Shown here one piece after another: positions 52,231-60,073 of a stretch of DNA of 64,000 nucleotides (its first letter is position 1; each line of letters starts with the position of its first letter). This DNA comes from Paenibacillus sp. 481 (GTDB lineage: Bacteria > Bacillota > Bacilli > Paenibacillales > Paenibacillaceae), in contig NZ_CP075175.1 of assembly GCF_021223605.1 (NCBI RefSeq), forward strand, positions 4,171,501-4,235,500, given 5' to 3'. The notes beneath the pieces are model-generated. The model was not told the origin of the DNA. It saw only the letters and a list, made by a program, of their open reading frames with translations, and did not search any database. The translations under genes were made by a program, and so were the position numbers.

Positions 52231-54141
52231 GTGGATAAGCTTACTCTACCTATGGATGATTATTTATTAGCCATGGGGGGCGTCGGAGTATGGCGCATTT
52301 ATCAATATGGAAAAAAAGCAGAAATCATAGACGAAAAAGAAAATGTACCTTACGTTATTAAAACGGAAAGCTCCTTGGAAATCGACCCGCAATTTTTACC
52401 GTACATTCCTTCATTATTTTTTCATTACATGCTAGATGAGCACTCGATCGCAAAGCGAGAGCAAACACGCCTTAACTATTACTCAACGAGAACGAAAGAT
52501 TCTGCTATTAAAGATTGGGCACTCGCGGCGAAGCAATCGTTAGACACACAGCTGAAGAAGCTTGAAAAATACTTCCCAAATGACTCCGAAATTACTGAAC
52601 TTAAATCTCTCTCAACTGAATTAAAATCTCTCTCAACTGAATTAAAATCTTATCAATCCAACGATCAGCGGCAGGAAGCTGAATCGACGATTGAACGCTA
52701 TTTAAAAATACTAAAAAAAATGGAGTATGATCAGAAGCTTACGCTTAACTATGTTAAAGCTTCTCTAATGGGACCGCTCTATGGCCAAGCTAGCTTCTTG
52801 AACGTAGCCAAGAACAGCCTCAACTTAGATGGGCATATCGCTACTTATTTAACAGATTACATTCATCCTGTACAAAGAGATTTGCAAATTCAAGCTGCAT
52901 TTTGTTCAAATCTTGAAACAAAGGAGCTTCTAGCTATTTTAGATTCAAGTAGTGCATCTGTCCATAAAGGCTGGAAGAAGACGCTGAAAAAATGGGACGG
53001 AGATCTTGCTGCTTTTTGGGATGAGCAATTGCGCTGCACATTTGTAGATGAATGGTTTGCAACTGGGAATTTTGAAGAGATGATATTTTCGCCCCTTGGG
53101 GTCAGTAAGGCATATAATTTTGCTTGGAATTTGCAAGACAAGCAGCCAGTTCCTATTTCGTCGTGGGTTAAGTTAATTTTATTCCTTGCTCCAGCAGGAT
53201 TAACTACTTACCGACGTCGGGATCAGAGTGCTACGCCATTGTATCACTCTTTTATGTATTCGGATGGTGACGTTGACGAGATTATTCGCATGAACGACCA
53301 CCTACGTGAACTAGAGAAGGGAGAAACACTGCCAAGTATACTTTCTAAAGTGTTAAGGCGTGAAGAGAAGAAAGCTAACGTATTCTTACCTGTGCAGTTT
53401 ATCGAGTTTTCAGCAGATTACCGTAGCAAGAAAACGATTTTGAATTATTTCGACGTTCCTGAGCATATCACACAGTATTTTTATCATGAGCAGTTTGGTG
53501 CAAATAAAAAAGGCATAGACGGCATACGCGATATGGCGTTGCGTGAATCATTTTTACGCCTAGTCATGCAATCCATTGATCCTATTCGTATCGTCATGAA
53601 TCATTTGCGGCTCGCCGTTCGTGAATTTATGAACAATGGCCCTCAAGGACGGACTGGTATATATAGTGCTTGGGTTGCATTTTTGGAAAGGCATCGGATT
53701 GAACAGTATAAAAAGAAAGGGGAGAACGAGATGAACTCCGTAAAATCAAAGCAAGTTTGGCTAGTATATAAGCAAGGCCTAGAACTACAAAAGCGGCTAA
53801 CGAATAAAACGAACACTCGTAAAGAGCAAACCACGGAGCATGTGTCGGGGCCGGAAAAACGACTCGCAGCTATAGCTTATCGTTTGCTCAATGCAGTGAA
53901 TGCTGGTGATCGTCAACAGTTTTTTAATACGGTAATGCGTTTATATCTACAGGCAGGGATGACAGTTAATTCAATTTTACTCAATGTACATAATGATGAG
54001 CAGATGGATTTCCCTACCTTTGGAGGGGCATTTATTACGGGATTGCTCGGTGAAGATTACAATGACAAAGATAAGCAAGTGAATTCCAGCAATGATGACC
54101 CTGATAAGGATAATGATGAGGATGAATCTGAAGACGATTAA
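52231..54141 (+). CDS. cas8b: Cas8b (Cst1-like) large subunit of type I-B Cascade
   Basis: A 636-residue protein in the Cas8 position, recognised mainly by context and length; Cas8 sequences diverge strongly. It begins with GTG directly after the cas6 stop, with GAGGTGAT upstream. Expected role: PAM recognition and target opening. A 21-bp tandem repeat encodes LSTELKS units (about 125-140), probably in a flexible or coiled region. The last 20 residues are very acidic (DDPDKDNDEDESEDD). Codon 501 is an ATG with its own strong ribosome binding site, described separately as Cas11b. No zinc-binding CxxC pair is visible. Confidence 0.88.
   Translation: MDKLTLPMDDYLLAMGGVGVWRIYQYGKKAEIIDEKENVPYVIKTESSLEIDPQFLPYIPSLFFHYMLDEHSIAKREQTRLNYYSTRTKDSAIKDWALAAKQSLDTQLKKLEKYFPNDSEITELKSLSTELKSLSTELKSYQSNDQRQEAESTIERYLKILKKMEYDQKLTLNYVKASLMGPLYGQASFLNVAKNSLNLDGHIATYLTDYIHPVQRDLQIQAAFCSNLETKELLAILDSSSASVHKGWKKTLKKWDGDLAAFWDEQLRCTFVDEWFATGNFEEMIFSPLGVSKAYNFAWNLQDKQPVPISSWVKLILFLAPAGLTTYRRRDQSATPLYHSFMYSDGDVDEIIRMNDHLRELEKGETLPSILSKVLRREEKKANVFLPVQFIEFSADYRSKKTILNYFDVPEHITQYFYHEQFGANKKGIDGIRDMALRESFLRLVMQSIDPIRIVMNHLRLAVREFMNNGPQGRTGIYSAWVAFLERHRIEQYKKKGENEMNSVKSKQVWLVYKQGLELQKRLTNKTNTRKEQTTEHVSGPEKRLAAIAYRLLNAVNAGDRQQFFNTVMRLYLQAGMTVNSILLNVHNDEQMDFPTFGGAFITGLLGEDYNDKDKQVNSSNDDPDKDNDEDESEDD
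53731..54141 (+). CDS. Predicted internal Cas11b small subunit within cas8b
   Basis: In frame with cas8b, the ATG at 53731 (codon 501) is preceded by AAAGGGGAG with a 6-nt spacer, an excellent ribosome binding site inside a coding sequence. Translation from it gives 136 residues (MNSVKSKQVWLVYKQG...), mostly helical before an acidic tail. Separate translation of the small subunit from within cas8 is established for type I-B, I-C and I-D systems. This is a second product of the same frame, not a separate gene; it is predicted only. Confidence 0.72.
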   Translation: MNSVKSKQVWLVYKQGLELQKRLTNKTNTRKEQTTEHVSGPEKRLAAIAYRLLNAVNAGDRQQFFNTVMRLYLQAGMTVNSILLNVHNDEQMDFPTFGGAFITGLLGEDYNDKDKQVNSSNDDPDKDNDEDESEDD

Positions 54142-54172
54142 TAAATACGATTAACGAAGGAGTGTATTTAAA

Positions 54173-55075
54173 ATGCCAAGAGCATTAACATTTACAGCAA
54201 TTTTTCAAGCTCAATCTTTAAACTACGGAGAAGGCATTGGCAACATTTCAGAGTTGAAAAAGTTTCATCGCGGCAATGGTGATATTCATACATTCGCTTC
54301 ACGGCAAAGTGTACGCTATGACATCGTGCGCATGGGAAATGAACTGTTTGGTTGGAATCTAGACACGGTTGATAACTCAAAGGGTGTTGTTCAATTCCGT
54401 AAAGACGTAACGATCGCGGATTCGGTAGAGATGGATTTGTTTGGATATTTGAAGACAGACAAAGAATCACAGAAGCGCCCAGCTGTAGCAAGGTTAAGTC
54501 ATGCGATAGCTTTGGAACCATATAAGGGCGATATGGAATTTTTAAATAATATGGGGCTTGCGCAGCGTGGAAATGGCAACGAGTCTAAAATGAGTACAAG
54601 CTTAGCTAACATTGAACAGCATCATAGCTATTATTCGTATACGATGACAATAGATTTGCAAAGAGTCGGAATTGATGGAAATGTTGAGCTGTCTGCACAG
54701 GATCGCTTCGAGCGCGTAGCGCAGTTGCTTGAAATTTTAAAGGTGCTATATCGGGATATTCGTGGTCGTCGTGAAAACTTGAGCCCGCTATTTATTGTTG
54801 GGGGAACCTACGAGGTATCGAACCCATTTTTCCTTGGGAGAGTAGGACTTATTAAATCAGGTAAAGAGTTTGGTATTGACTCTCGACAAATTAAATCGGT
54901 CATGGATACAACATTTATGGGCGAATCAATTGGTGCTCAAACTAGTGTGGGTCTTGTAGATGGTATCTGGGCAAATGAACCTGAGCTTAGAGATACATTT
55001 GGAGAGCAGATATGTTCTGTTGATCAATTTTTTGAAAAAGTAAAACAATCGGTTCAAGCAGTGTATGGGGCGTGA
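54173..55075 (+). CDS. cas7: Cas7 (Cst2/DevR-like), crRNA backbone subunit
   Basis: A 300-residue RAMP protein of the Cst2/DevR group: PRALTFTAIFQAQSLNYGEG at the start, TFASRQSVRYDIVR, then LSPLFIVGGTYEVSNPFFLGR. It should polymerise along the crRNA in Cascade. AAGGAG lies 10 nt before the ATG, 31 bp after cas8b. This Cas7 type together with Cas5t points to the 'Tneap' variant of I-B. Confidence 0.94.
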   Translation: MPRALTFTAIFQAQSLNYGEGIGNISELKKFHRGNGDIHTFASRQSVRYDIVRMGNELFGWNLDTVDNSKGVVQFRKDVTIADSVEMDLFGYLKTDKESQKRPAVARLSHAIALEPYKGDMEFLNNMGLAQRGNGNESKMSTSLANIEQHHSYYSYTMTIDLQRVGIDGNVELSAQDRFERVAQLLEILKVLYRDIRGRRENLSPLFIVGGTYEVSNPFFLGRVGLIKSGKEFGIDSRQIKSVMDTTFMGESIGAQTSVGLVDGIWANEPELRDTFGEQICSVDQFFEKVKQSVQAVYGA

Positions 55076-55079
55076 TGCA

Positions 55080-55787
55080 ATGAAGGCCCTTCGACTGCAA
55101 TTGTTTCAAGAGACTGCGTGTTATAAGAAGCCAGCGGCGTTTAAGGTGGGAGAAACATATCCGCTTCCTCCTTATTCAACTGTTAAAGGAATGCTACATG
55201 CCTTGCTGGAAGCGACTTCATTAATTCCTATGAAAATAAGTATTCAAGGTAGCTATGAAACGAGAATTACTGATTATCAGACCCACTATTTCGTGAAGAA
55301 GTTGGAAACTGGCGAGATACCTTTAGTGCTAGATGGATTGGCGCAACAAATCAAATATGAACATACAACGACAATGCCAATTTACATGCATATGCTGCTT
55401 AATGTAGGGTTGATTATCCATGTGCAAGCAGAAGATTCTGTATTGGAATCGATACAGGAAAGCATAAAGCGGGGCGTACCTATCTCTTTAGGACGATGGG
55501 AGGACCTCGTTCGCATTGATGAATGCCGTGTTGTAGAGCTGTCTTCTATTCAGAAAAAGAGAATGAGGCTCAACCACAGTATATATGTGCCAGATTCTAT
55601 TAACCAGGATTACAACTTAACGGGTGTTCCTTACCGATTAAATTGGATATATACCGTTCGACAAGGGATTCGTCAGTGGGAACGAATACAAGCGAAATAT
55701 GTAGCAGCTGGGCCATATGTTCAAGGGGAGTATTGGTGGACAGACGGAGAAGATTGTGTAGCTTTTCCGCTGGAGATGGGGGATTAG
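55080..55787 (+). CDS. cas5: Cas5 (Cas5t), crRNA 5'-handle-binding subunit
   Basis: A 235-residue Cas5: KALRLQLFQETACYKKPAAF and TYPLPPYSTVKGMLHALL are the N-terminal RAMP motifs (GxLHALL-type loop). I start it at ATG 55080, 4 bp after the cas7 stop, because family members begin MKALR; the ATG at 55065 would overlap cas7 by 11 bp. It caps the 5' end of the crRNA in Cascade. Confidence 0.94.
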   Translation: MKALRLQLFQETACYKKPAAFKVGETYPLPPYSTVKGMLHALLEATSLIPMKISIQGSYETRITDYQTHYFVKKLETGEIPLVLDGLAQQIKYEHTTTMPIYMHMLLNVGLIIHVQAEDSVLESIQESIKRGVPISLGRWEDLVRIDECRVVELSSIQKKRMRLNHSIYVPDSINQDYNLTGVPYRLNWIYTVRQGIRQWERIQAKYVAAGPYVQGEYWWTDGEDCVAFPLEMGD

Positions 55788-55792
55788 TCTAT

Positions 55793-58111
55793 ATGTTTGT
55801 TGCAAAAACAAAACCTGTGGAGCAGAGTATTGCGGAGCATACGTCCATGCTTTTGCGTGAGCTAGAGATTTTACGAAGTGCATATGGTAAACGTCTAAAG
55901 GAGGCAGATGCCTCCTTCTGGCGTCTATTGGTGATTGCTATCCTTTTTCACGATACCGGCAAAGCGTATACTCCTTTTCAGAATAAAGTAAATAGAGCTT
56001 TAGGGAAGTTATTAATTAAAACCTTCCTTGCTGATTATCCGCACAATTATTTATCTGTGGCACTGGTTCCCTTTGACTACTTGAATTTAGACATGGAGGA
56101 GCAATTTCTGCTTATAGATGCCATCGGTTTTCACCATGAAGGCCGTTCCCAGATGCCGGAAGAGAATGTGATTTTGCATGCTTATAAGCAAGATATGTAC
56201 AAAAAGATTCCACAAATTTTTAATCATTTATCGCAAATTCCTGTAGACTTACTCAATGAATTAGACATAAACATCTTTATGAAGGAGCATGATCCCTCAC
56301 CGTATATTAGTGATCTACAACGAAATCGTTGCTCCAAAAAAAGTGAGCGAAAGTTACGTCAAGATGAGCGTTTATGGCGGCGTCATGTCTTACTGAAGGG
56401 ACTTCTTCATCGTATCGACCATGCAGCTTCTGCGGGTGTAAGGGTGGAAGAAGGGGAGGATGAGTCACCAGGAGAGGTAGCTTTAAGCTACTTGAATAAC
56501 CAGTACAAAGTGCTTCGACCTGTACAGTTATTCGCCTTAGAGAACCGTAATAAAAATATCATCTGCGCAAGTTCAGTTGGGACAGGTAAGACAGAGGCTG
56601 CATTGTTGTGGATAGGAACAGATAAATCGTTTTTTACACTCCCGTTAAGAGTCAGTTTGAATGCCATGTTTACACGTTTCCAAAGAGAAGGGGAGATTAA
56701 CCTTCAAAGTGTTGGCTTATTGCACTCAACCAGCTATGAAAAGATTGAAGAAGCCGAATATACTGATCATGATTTGACGTATGAAAGCTCTCGACAATTC
56801 GCTAAGAAATTAACATTGTCCACGATCGATCAAATTTTAAAGTTCCCGTATTACTATTGTGGGTTTGAAAAAGAACTTGCAACAATGGCATATTCCAAAG
56901 TCGTGATAGATGAAATTCAGGCTTATGATCCTAAAATAGCAGCCATGCTTATTTTTGCGTTAGATATGATTTATCGTATTGGTGGACAGTTTATGGTAAT
57001 GACGGCAACTTTGCCTGCGCTGTATGTTGAAGCCATCGAGAAGCACACTTCTATACCTGTAGAAGAGATTGCTTTTGGAACGTTTACACATGATGTAATT
57101 AGACATCGCATAGGGATTAGGGGTACAAGTATTTTTAATGATGTGGAAGAAATTTTTGCAGAAGCGGCGAGTAAAAAAGTACTCGTGATCGTAAATACGG
57201 TCGATCAGGCTATTAAGTTTTGGGAGTTCCTTGTGGATCGGGCTCATATTAATGGTGAGTCATGCAGTATTCCAAAGTTGCTTCATGCTCGTTTTACCCA
57301 AGAAGATCGAAATGAATTAGAGAAGGAAATACTGGGGTTTGCTCAATCAGGTTGGCATTTGAAAGAGGAAGCGCCTGATCATGGTATTTGGATTACGACG
57401 CAAATTGTGGAAGCTTCATTGGATATTGACTTTGATTTGTTATATACAGAAATTTGCTCGTTAGATAGCTTATTTCAACGAATGGGCAGATGTTACCGTG
57501 TTCGACTGTACGATGAAAATAAGCCAAATGTTATCGTATTTACAGAGGAATGCAGCGGTATTAGTAGAAGTGGAAAAGGTGGCGTCTATGATCGTGATGT
57601 CGTTAAGATTGGATTGGAAATGTTGAATGATTTAGATGGTAAGTGCGTGGATGAGCAAGCTAAAATGTGTTTGGTTGAGAAACTTTATAGTCGTACTGTT
57701 TTGAAAGGAACAGCCTATTTAACCGAATTTGATAATGCTATAGATGTATTTAAAAATATGGAGTATTTCAAATTTAGTAAAATTGATGCCCAAAAAATGA
57801 TGCGTGAAATTGAAACGCAAATGGTTATTCCAGCTGAGTTATGGCCAAAAGTAAGTGAGCTAGTTGAGGAATATCAGTTTGCAAAAGATAAAGAAACAAG
57901 ACGTAGTATTCGTCGGGAAATTGAAAAAAAGACTGTATCTGTAAGAATGTATTGGCTTTCGCGTAACGGTGGGAAAGGGACGAACCTAACAGAAAAGGGG
58001 CTGGAACATATTCAAGTATTAAGCATGGGACAAGCTACTTATTCTAAAGATGAAGCTACAGGATATGGTCCAGGACTTAAACCTGGGGGAGAAACTGCGT
58101 TTTTCGATTAA
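55793..58111 (+). CDS. cas3: Cas3, HD nuclease fused to SF2 helicase
   Basis: A 772-residue Cas3. The N-terminal HD nuclease shows SIAEHT (H16), LFHDTGK (H53, D54) and GFHHEG (H114-H115). The helicase follows: Walker A SSVGTGKTEAAL (about 260-268), DEIQ box (about 373-376), TATLP (about 404-408) and, near 550, the arginine-finger motif QRMGRCYR. All catalytic motifs are present, so target DNA shredding should be intact. The start is 5 bp after cas5; a longer frame from 55643 would lie inside cas5. GGAGATGGGGG precedes it. Confidence 0.96.
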   Translation: MFVAKTKPVEQSIAEHTSMLLRELEILRSAYGKRLKEADASFWRLLVIAILFHDTGKAYTPFQNKVNRALGKLLIKTFLADYPHNYLSVALVPFDYLNLDMEEQFLLIDAIGFHHEGRSQMPEENVILHAYKQDMYKKIPQIFNHLSQIPVDLLNELDINIFMKEHDPSPYISDLQRNRCSKKSERKLRQDERLWRRHVLLKGLLHRIDHAASAGVRVEEGEDESPGEVALSYLNNQYKVLRPVQLFALENRNKNIICASSVGTGKTEAALLWIGTDKSFFTLPLRVSLNAMFTRFQREGEINLQSVGLLHSTSYEKIEEAEYTDHDLTYESSRQFAKKLTLSTIDQILKFPYYYCGFEKELATMAYSKVVIDEIQAYDPKIAAMLIFALDMIYRIGGQFMVMTATLPALYVEAIEKHTSIPVEEIAFGTFTHDVIRHRIGIRGTSIFNDVEEIFAEAASKKVLVIVNTVDQAIKFWEFLVDRAHINGESCSIPKLLHARFTQEDRNELEKEILGFAQSGWHLKEEAPDHGIWITTQIVEASLDIDFDLLYTEICSLDSLFQRMGRCYRVRLYDENKPNVIVFTEECSGISRSGKGGVYDRDVVKIGLEMLNDLDGKCVDEQAKMCLVEKLYSRTVLKGTAYLTEFDNAIDVFKNMEYFKFSKIDAQKMMREIETQMVIPAELWPKVSELVEEYQFAKDKETRRSIRREIEKKTVSVRMYWLSRNGGKGTNLTEKGLEHIQVLSMGQATYSKDEATGYGPGLKPGGETAFFD

Positions 58112-58138
58112 CAATCTATCTTACTGGGGTGAGATTCG

Positions 58139-58639
58139 TTGTCTATTAGAGGTATTGAGATGCATTACTTTGCAATGTGTCATCGTAAACTTTGGTTGTT
58201 TAATCGAGGGATTGGATTTGAATTAGAGCATGATCGTGTGATCGAAGGATTGGTGTTGCATGACCAAGCATATTCTCGCTTGACAAAAGAAGTAAGTCTA
58301 GATGAATTTACAACTATTGATACGATAGATGGGGACATTGTACGGGAAGTGAAAATATCGAGTCGTATGGAACATGCTGATCGATTACAAATGCTCTATT
58401 ATCTTTATTTGCTCCGACAACGTGGTATAGAGAAGAAGGGTTTACTTAGCTACCCAAAAGAAAAGAAAACTGTCGGAATTGAACTTGATGCAGAAGGTGA
58501 GCAAGAGATAGAGCAAGCTATTAAATCAATTGATTCTCTTCTTAGCGGTAAAGTCCCGAATCTGCGTAAGAAAACGTATTGTAAAAAATGTGCCTACTTT
58601 GATTACTGTTTTGTTGGTGAAGAGGAGGATGCTGTATGA
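58139..58639 (+). CDS. cas4: Cas4, RecB-like nuclease for spacer acquisition
   Basis: A 166-residue Cas4 with four Cys for an Fe-S cluster: C14 (MCHRKLW) and C148, C151, C157 (CKKCAYFDYC). The nuclease core has GDIVREVKISSR and LQMLYYLYLL. Cas4 trims prespacers and helps select PAM and orientation with Cas1-Cas2. TTG start after GGGGTGAG; it ends overlapping cas1 (ATGA). Confidence 0.95.
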   Translation: MSIRGIEMHYFAMCHRKLWLFNRGIGFELEHDRVIEGLVLHDQAYSRLTKEVSLDEFTTIDTIDGDIVREVKISSRMEHADRLQMLYYLYLLRQRGIEKKGLLSYPKEKKTVGIELDAEGEQEIEQAIKSIDSLLSGKVPNLRKKTYCKKCAYFDYCFVGEEEDAV

Positions 58640-59625
58640 AAAGAGACGTATTCATGATGTCTGGAGGCAGATTGAAACGAAAAGATAATACTCTTTACTT
58701 TGTTAATGAAGAGGGATTATCTCGACCACTTCCTATTGAGCAAACAGATAATATACATATCTTTGGTCAAGTGGATATGAATAGTTCTATGCTTCATCTT
58801 TTGTCCTCACATGGTGTTCAACTGCATCTATATAATTATTACGGATTCTATGATGGATCTTTTGTCCCTCGGAAAAAACAAGTATCTGGGTTTACTGTGG
58901 TTCAACAAAGTTCACATGTATGGGATAATGAAAAAAGGATGTATATAGCACGACAGTTTATACAATCCGCAGTTCATCATATGCAGCGTAATATACGTAA
59001 GTATGGTGCTGAAGAAGAAGTATCAAGTTACATCGGAACATTATCTGCACATGCAGCCTTATTGGATGAAGCACGTTCTATCCCGCAGTTAATGGGAATT
59101 GAAGGGCAGTGTAGGCAAGTATATTACGGATCATTTAATTGCATGTTAAAAGGGGGATGGAAGTGGGAATATCGTTCTAAGCGCCCACCACATGATCCTA
59201 TTAACGCAATGATATCATTTGGAAATAGTATTATGTATACTGCTGTCTTATCAGAGATTTATAAGACAGTGCTTGATCCTACGATCAGCTTTTTGCATGA
59301 ATCATCTAGTAAAAGGTATTCTTTATGTCTTGATATAGCTGAAATATTCAAACCATTAATCACTGATTCTATTATTTTTAACCTTATTAACAACCGCCGA
59401 ATTCAGGAAAAGCATTTTGATCAAGAAGATGGATTAGTATATTTAAGTGATGAAGGTCGTAAGCGATTTTTAGCTGCATTCGATGAGAAAATGAAAAGTA
59501 CTTTTAAGCATCGCCAGTTGAAGAGAAACGTATCCTATCGATACCTAATTCGCCTTGAGGCTTATAAACTGATTAAACATATGATAGGGGATACTGTATA
59601 CAAGCCCTTTAAGGCGTGGTGGTAA
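58636..59625 (+). CDS. cas1: Cas1, CRISPR integrase
   Basis: A 329-residue integrase with the metal-binding catalytic residues E156 (MGIEGQCRQVYY), H221 (SFLHESS) and D233/E236 (LCLDIAEIFKP). It inserts new spacers at the leader-repeat junction together with Cas2. It starts inside the cas4 stop (4-bp overlap), and its stop lies 2 bp before the cas2 ATG. Complete and apparently functional. Confidence 0.97.
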   Translation: MKRDVFMMSGGRLKRKDNTLYFVNEEGLSRPLPIEQTDNIHIFGQVDMNSSMLHLLSSHGVQLHLYNYYGFYDGSFVPRKKQVSGFTVVQQSSHVWDNEKRMYIARQFIQSAVHHMQRNIRKYGAEEEVSSYIGTLSAHAALLDEARSIPQLMGIEGQCRQVYYGSFNCMLKGGWKWEYRSKRPPHDPINAMISFGNSIMYTAVLSEIYKTVLDPTISFLHESSSKRYSLCLDIAEIFKPLITDSIIFNLINNRRIQEKHFDQEDGLVYLSDEGRKRFLAAFDEKMKSTFKHRQLKRNVSYRYLIRLEAYKLIKHMIGDTVYKPFKAWW

Positions 59626-59627
59626 AG

Positions 59628-59888
59628 ATGTTTGTTATTATTACGTATGACGTAGGTGAAAAGCGAGTCGGTAAGGTGTGCAAAAAACTAAGAGAGTACT
59701 TAGATTGGACGCAAAACTCTGTATTTGAAGGAGAAATCACCAAAGGAAAGTTAACACGCTGTTTGGCTGAACTGAAGAAATTGACTACTGATGATGATTC
59801 CATCTATATTTATAAAGTGGAAAATCCTAAAGCTATAGAGAAAATAGTTTACGGCAAAGATCGTTCCTTTGAACAACTATTTTTTTGA
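59628..59888 (+). CDS. cas2: Cas2
   Basis: An 86-residue Cas2 with ferredoxin-like fold: FVIITYDVGEKRVGKVCKKL (conserved Asp 8), then QNSVFEGEIT and IYIYKVENP. It bridges Cas1 dimers in the integration complex. ATG 59628 follows the cas1 stop; GTG codons at 59616 and 59619 are alternatives. Last cas gene; the leader of array 2 starts directly after its stop. Confidence 0.96.
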   Translation: MFVIITYDVGEKRVGKVCKKLREYLDWTQNSVFEGEITKGKLTRCLAELKKLTTDDDSIYIYKVENPKAIEKIVYGKDRSFEQLFF

Positions 59889-59890
59889 AG

Positions 59891-60073
59891 TTTGCATCAA
59901 ACGATTTTTTGAGTGTTTGCCATGAAGTCCTTACCAGTACTGGGCTCGGAGTACTTTTTTCTATTTTTCAATTTGCACGATTAGAGGTTCGATGCAAAAC
60001 GGCTTATTTTTTTGATGTTTAAAGGCTCAAAAACCCTTGATATATCAAGGGTTTTTGGGTTTAAGCTTACGGG
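59891..60073 (+). promoter_or_regulatory. CRISPR leader of array 2
   Basis: It starts 2 bp after cas2. It has the same TAGAGGTTCGATGCAAAACGG block (59982-60002) as leader 1 and the same inverted boxes TTTGCATC (59891-59898) and GATGCAAA (59991-59998), 100 bp apart. The -35 (TCGATG) and -10 positions used in leader 1 have decayed here. A terminator hairpin lies between this block and the first repeat. Confidence 0.72.
60029..60056 (+). terminator. Rho-independent terminator between cas2 leader and array 2
   Basis: A perfect inverted repeat, AAAAACCCTTGATA and TATCAAGGGTTTTT, with T tract, ends 17 bp before the first repeat of array 2. It probably ends the cas operon transcript. Confidence 0.85.
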
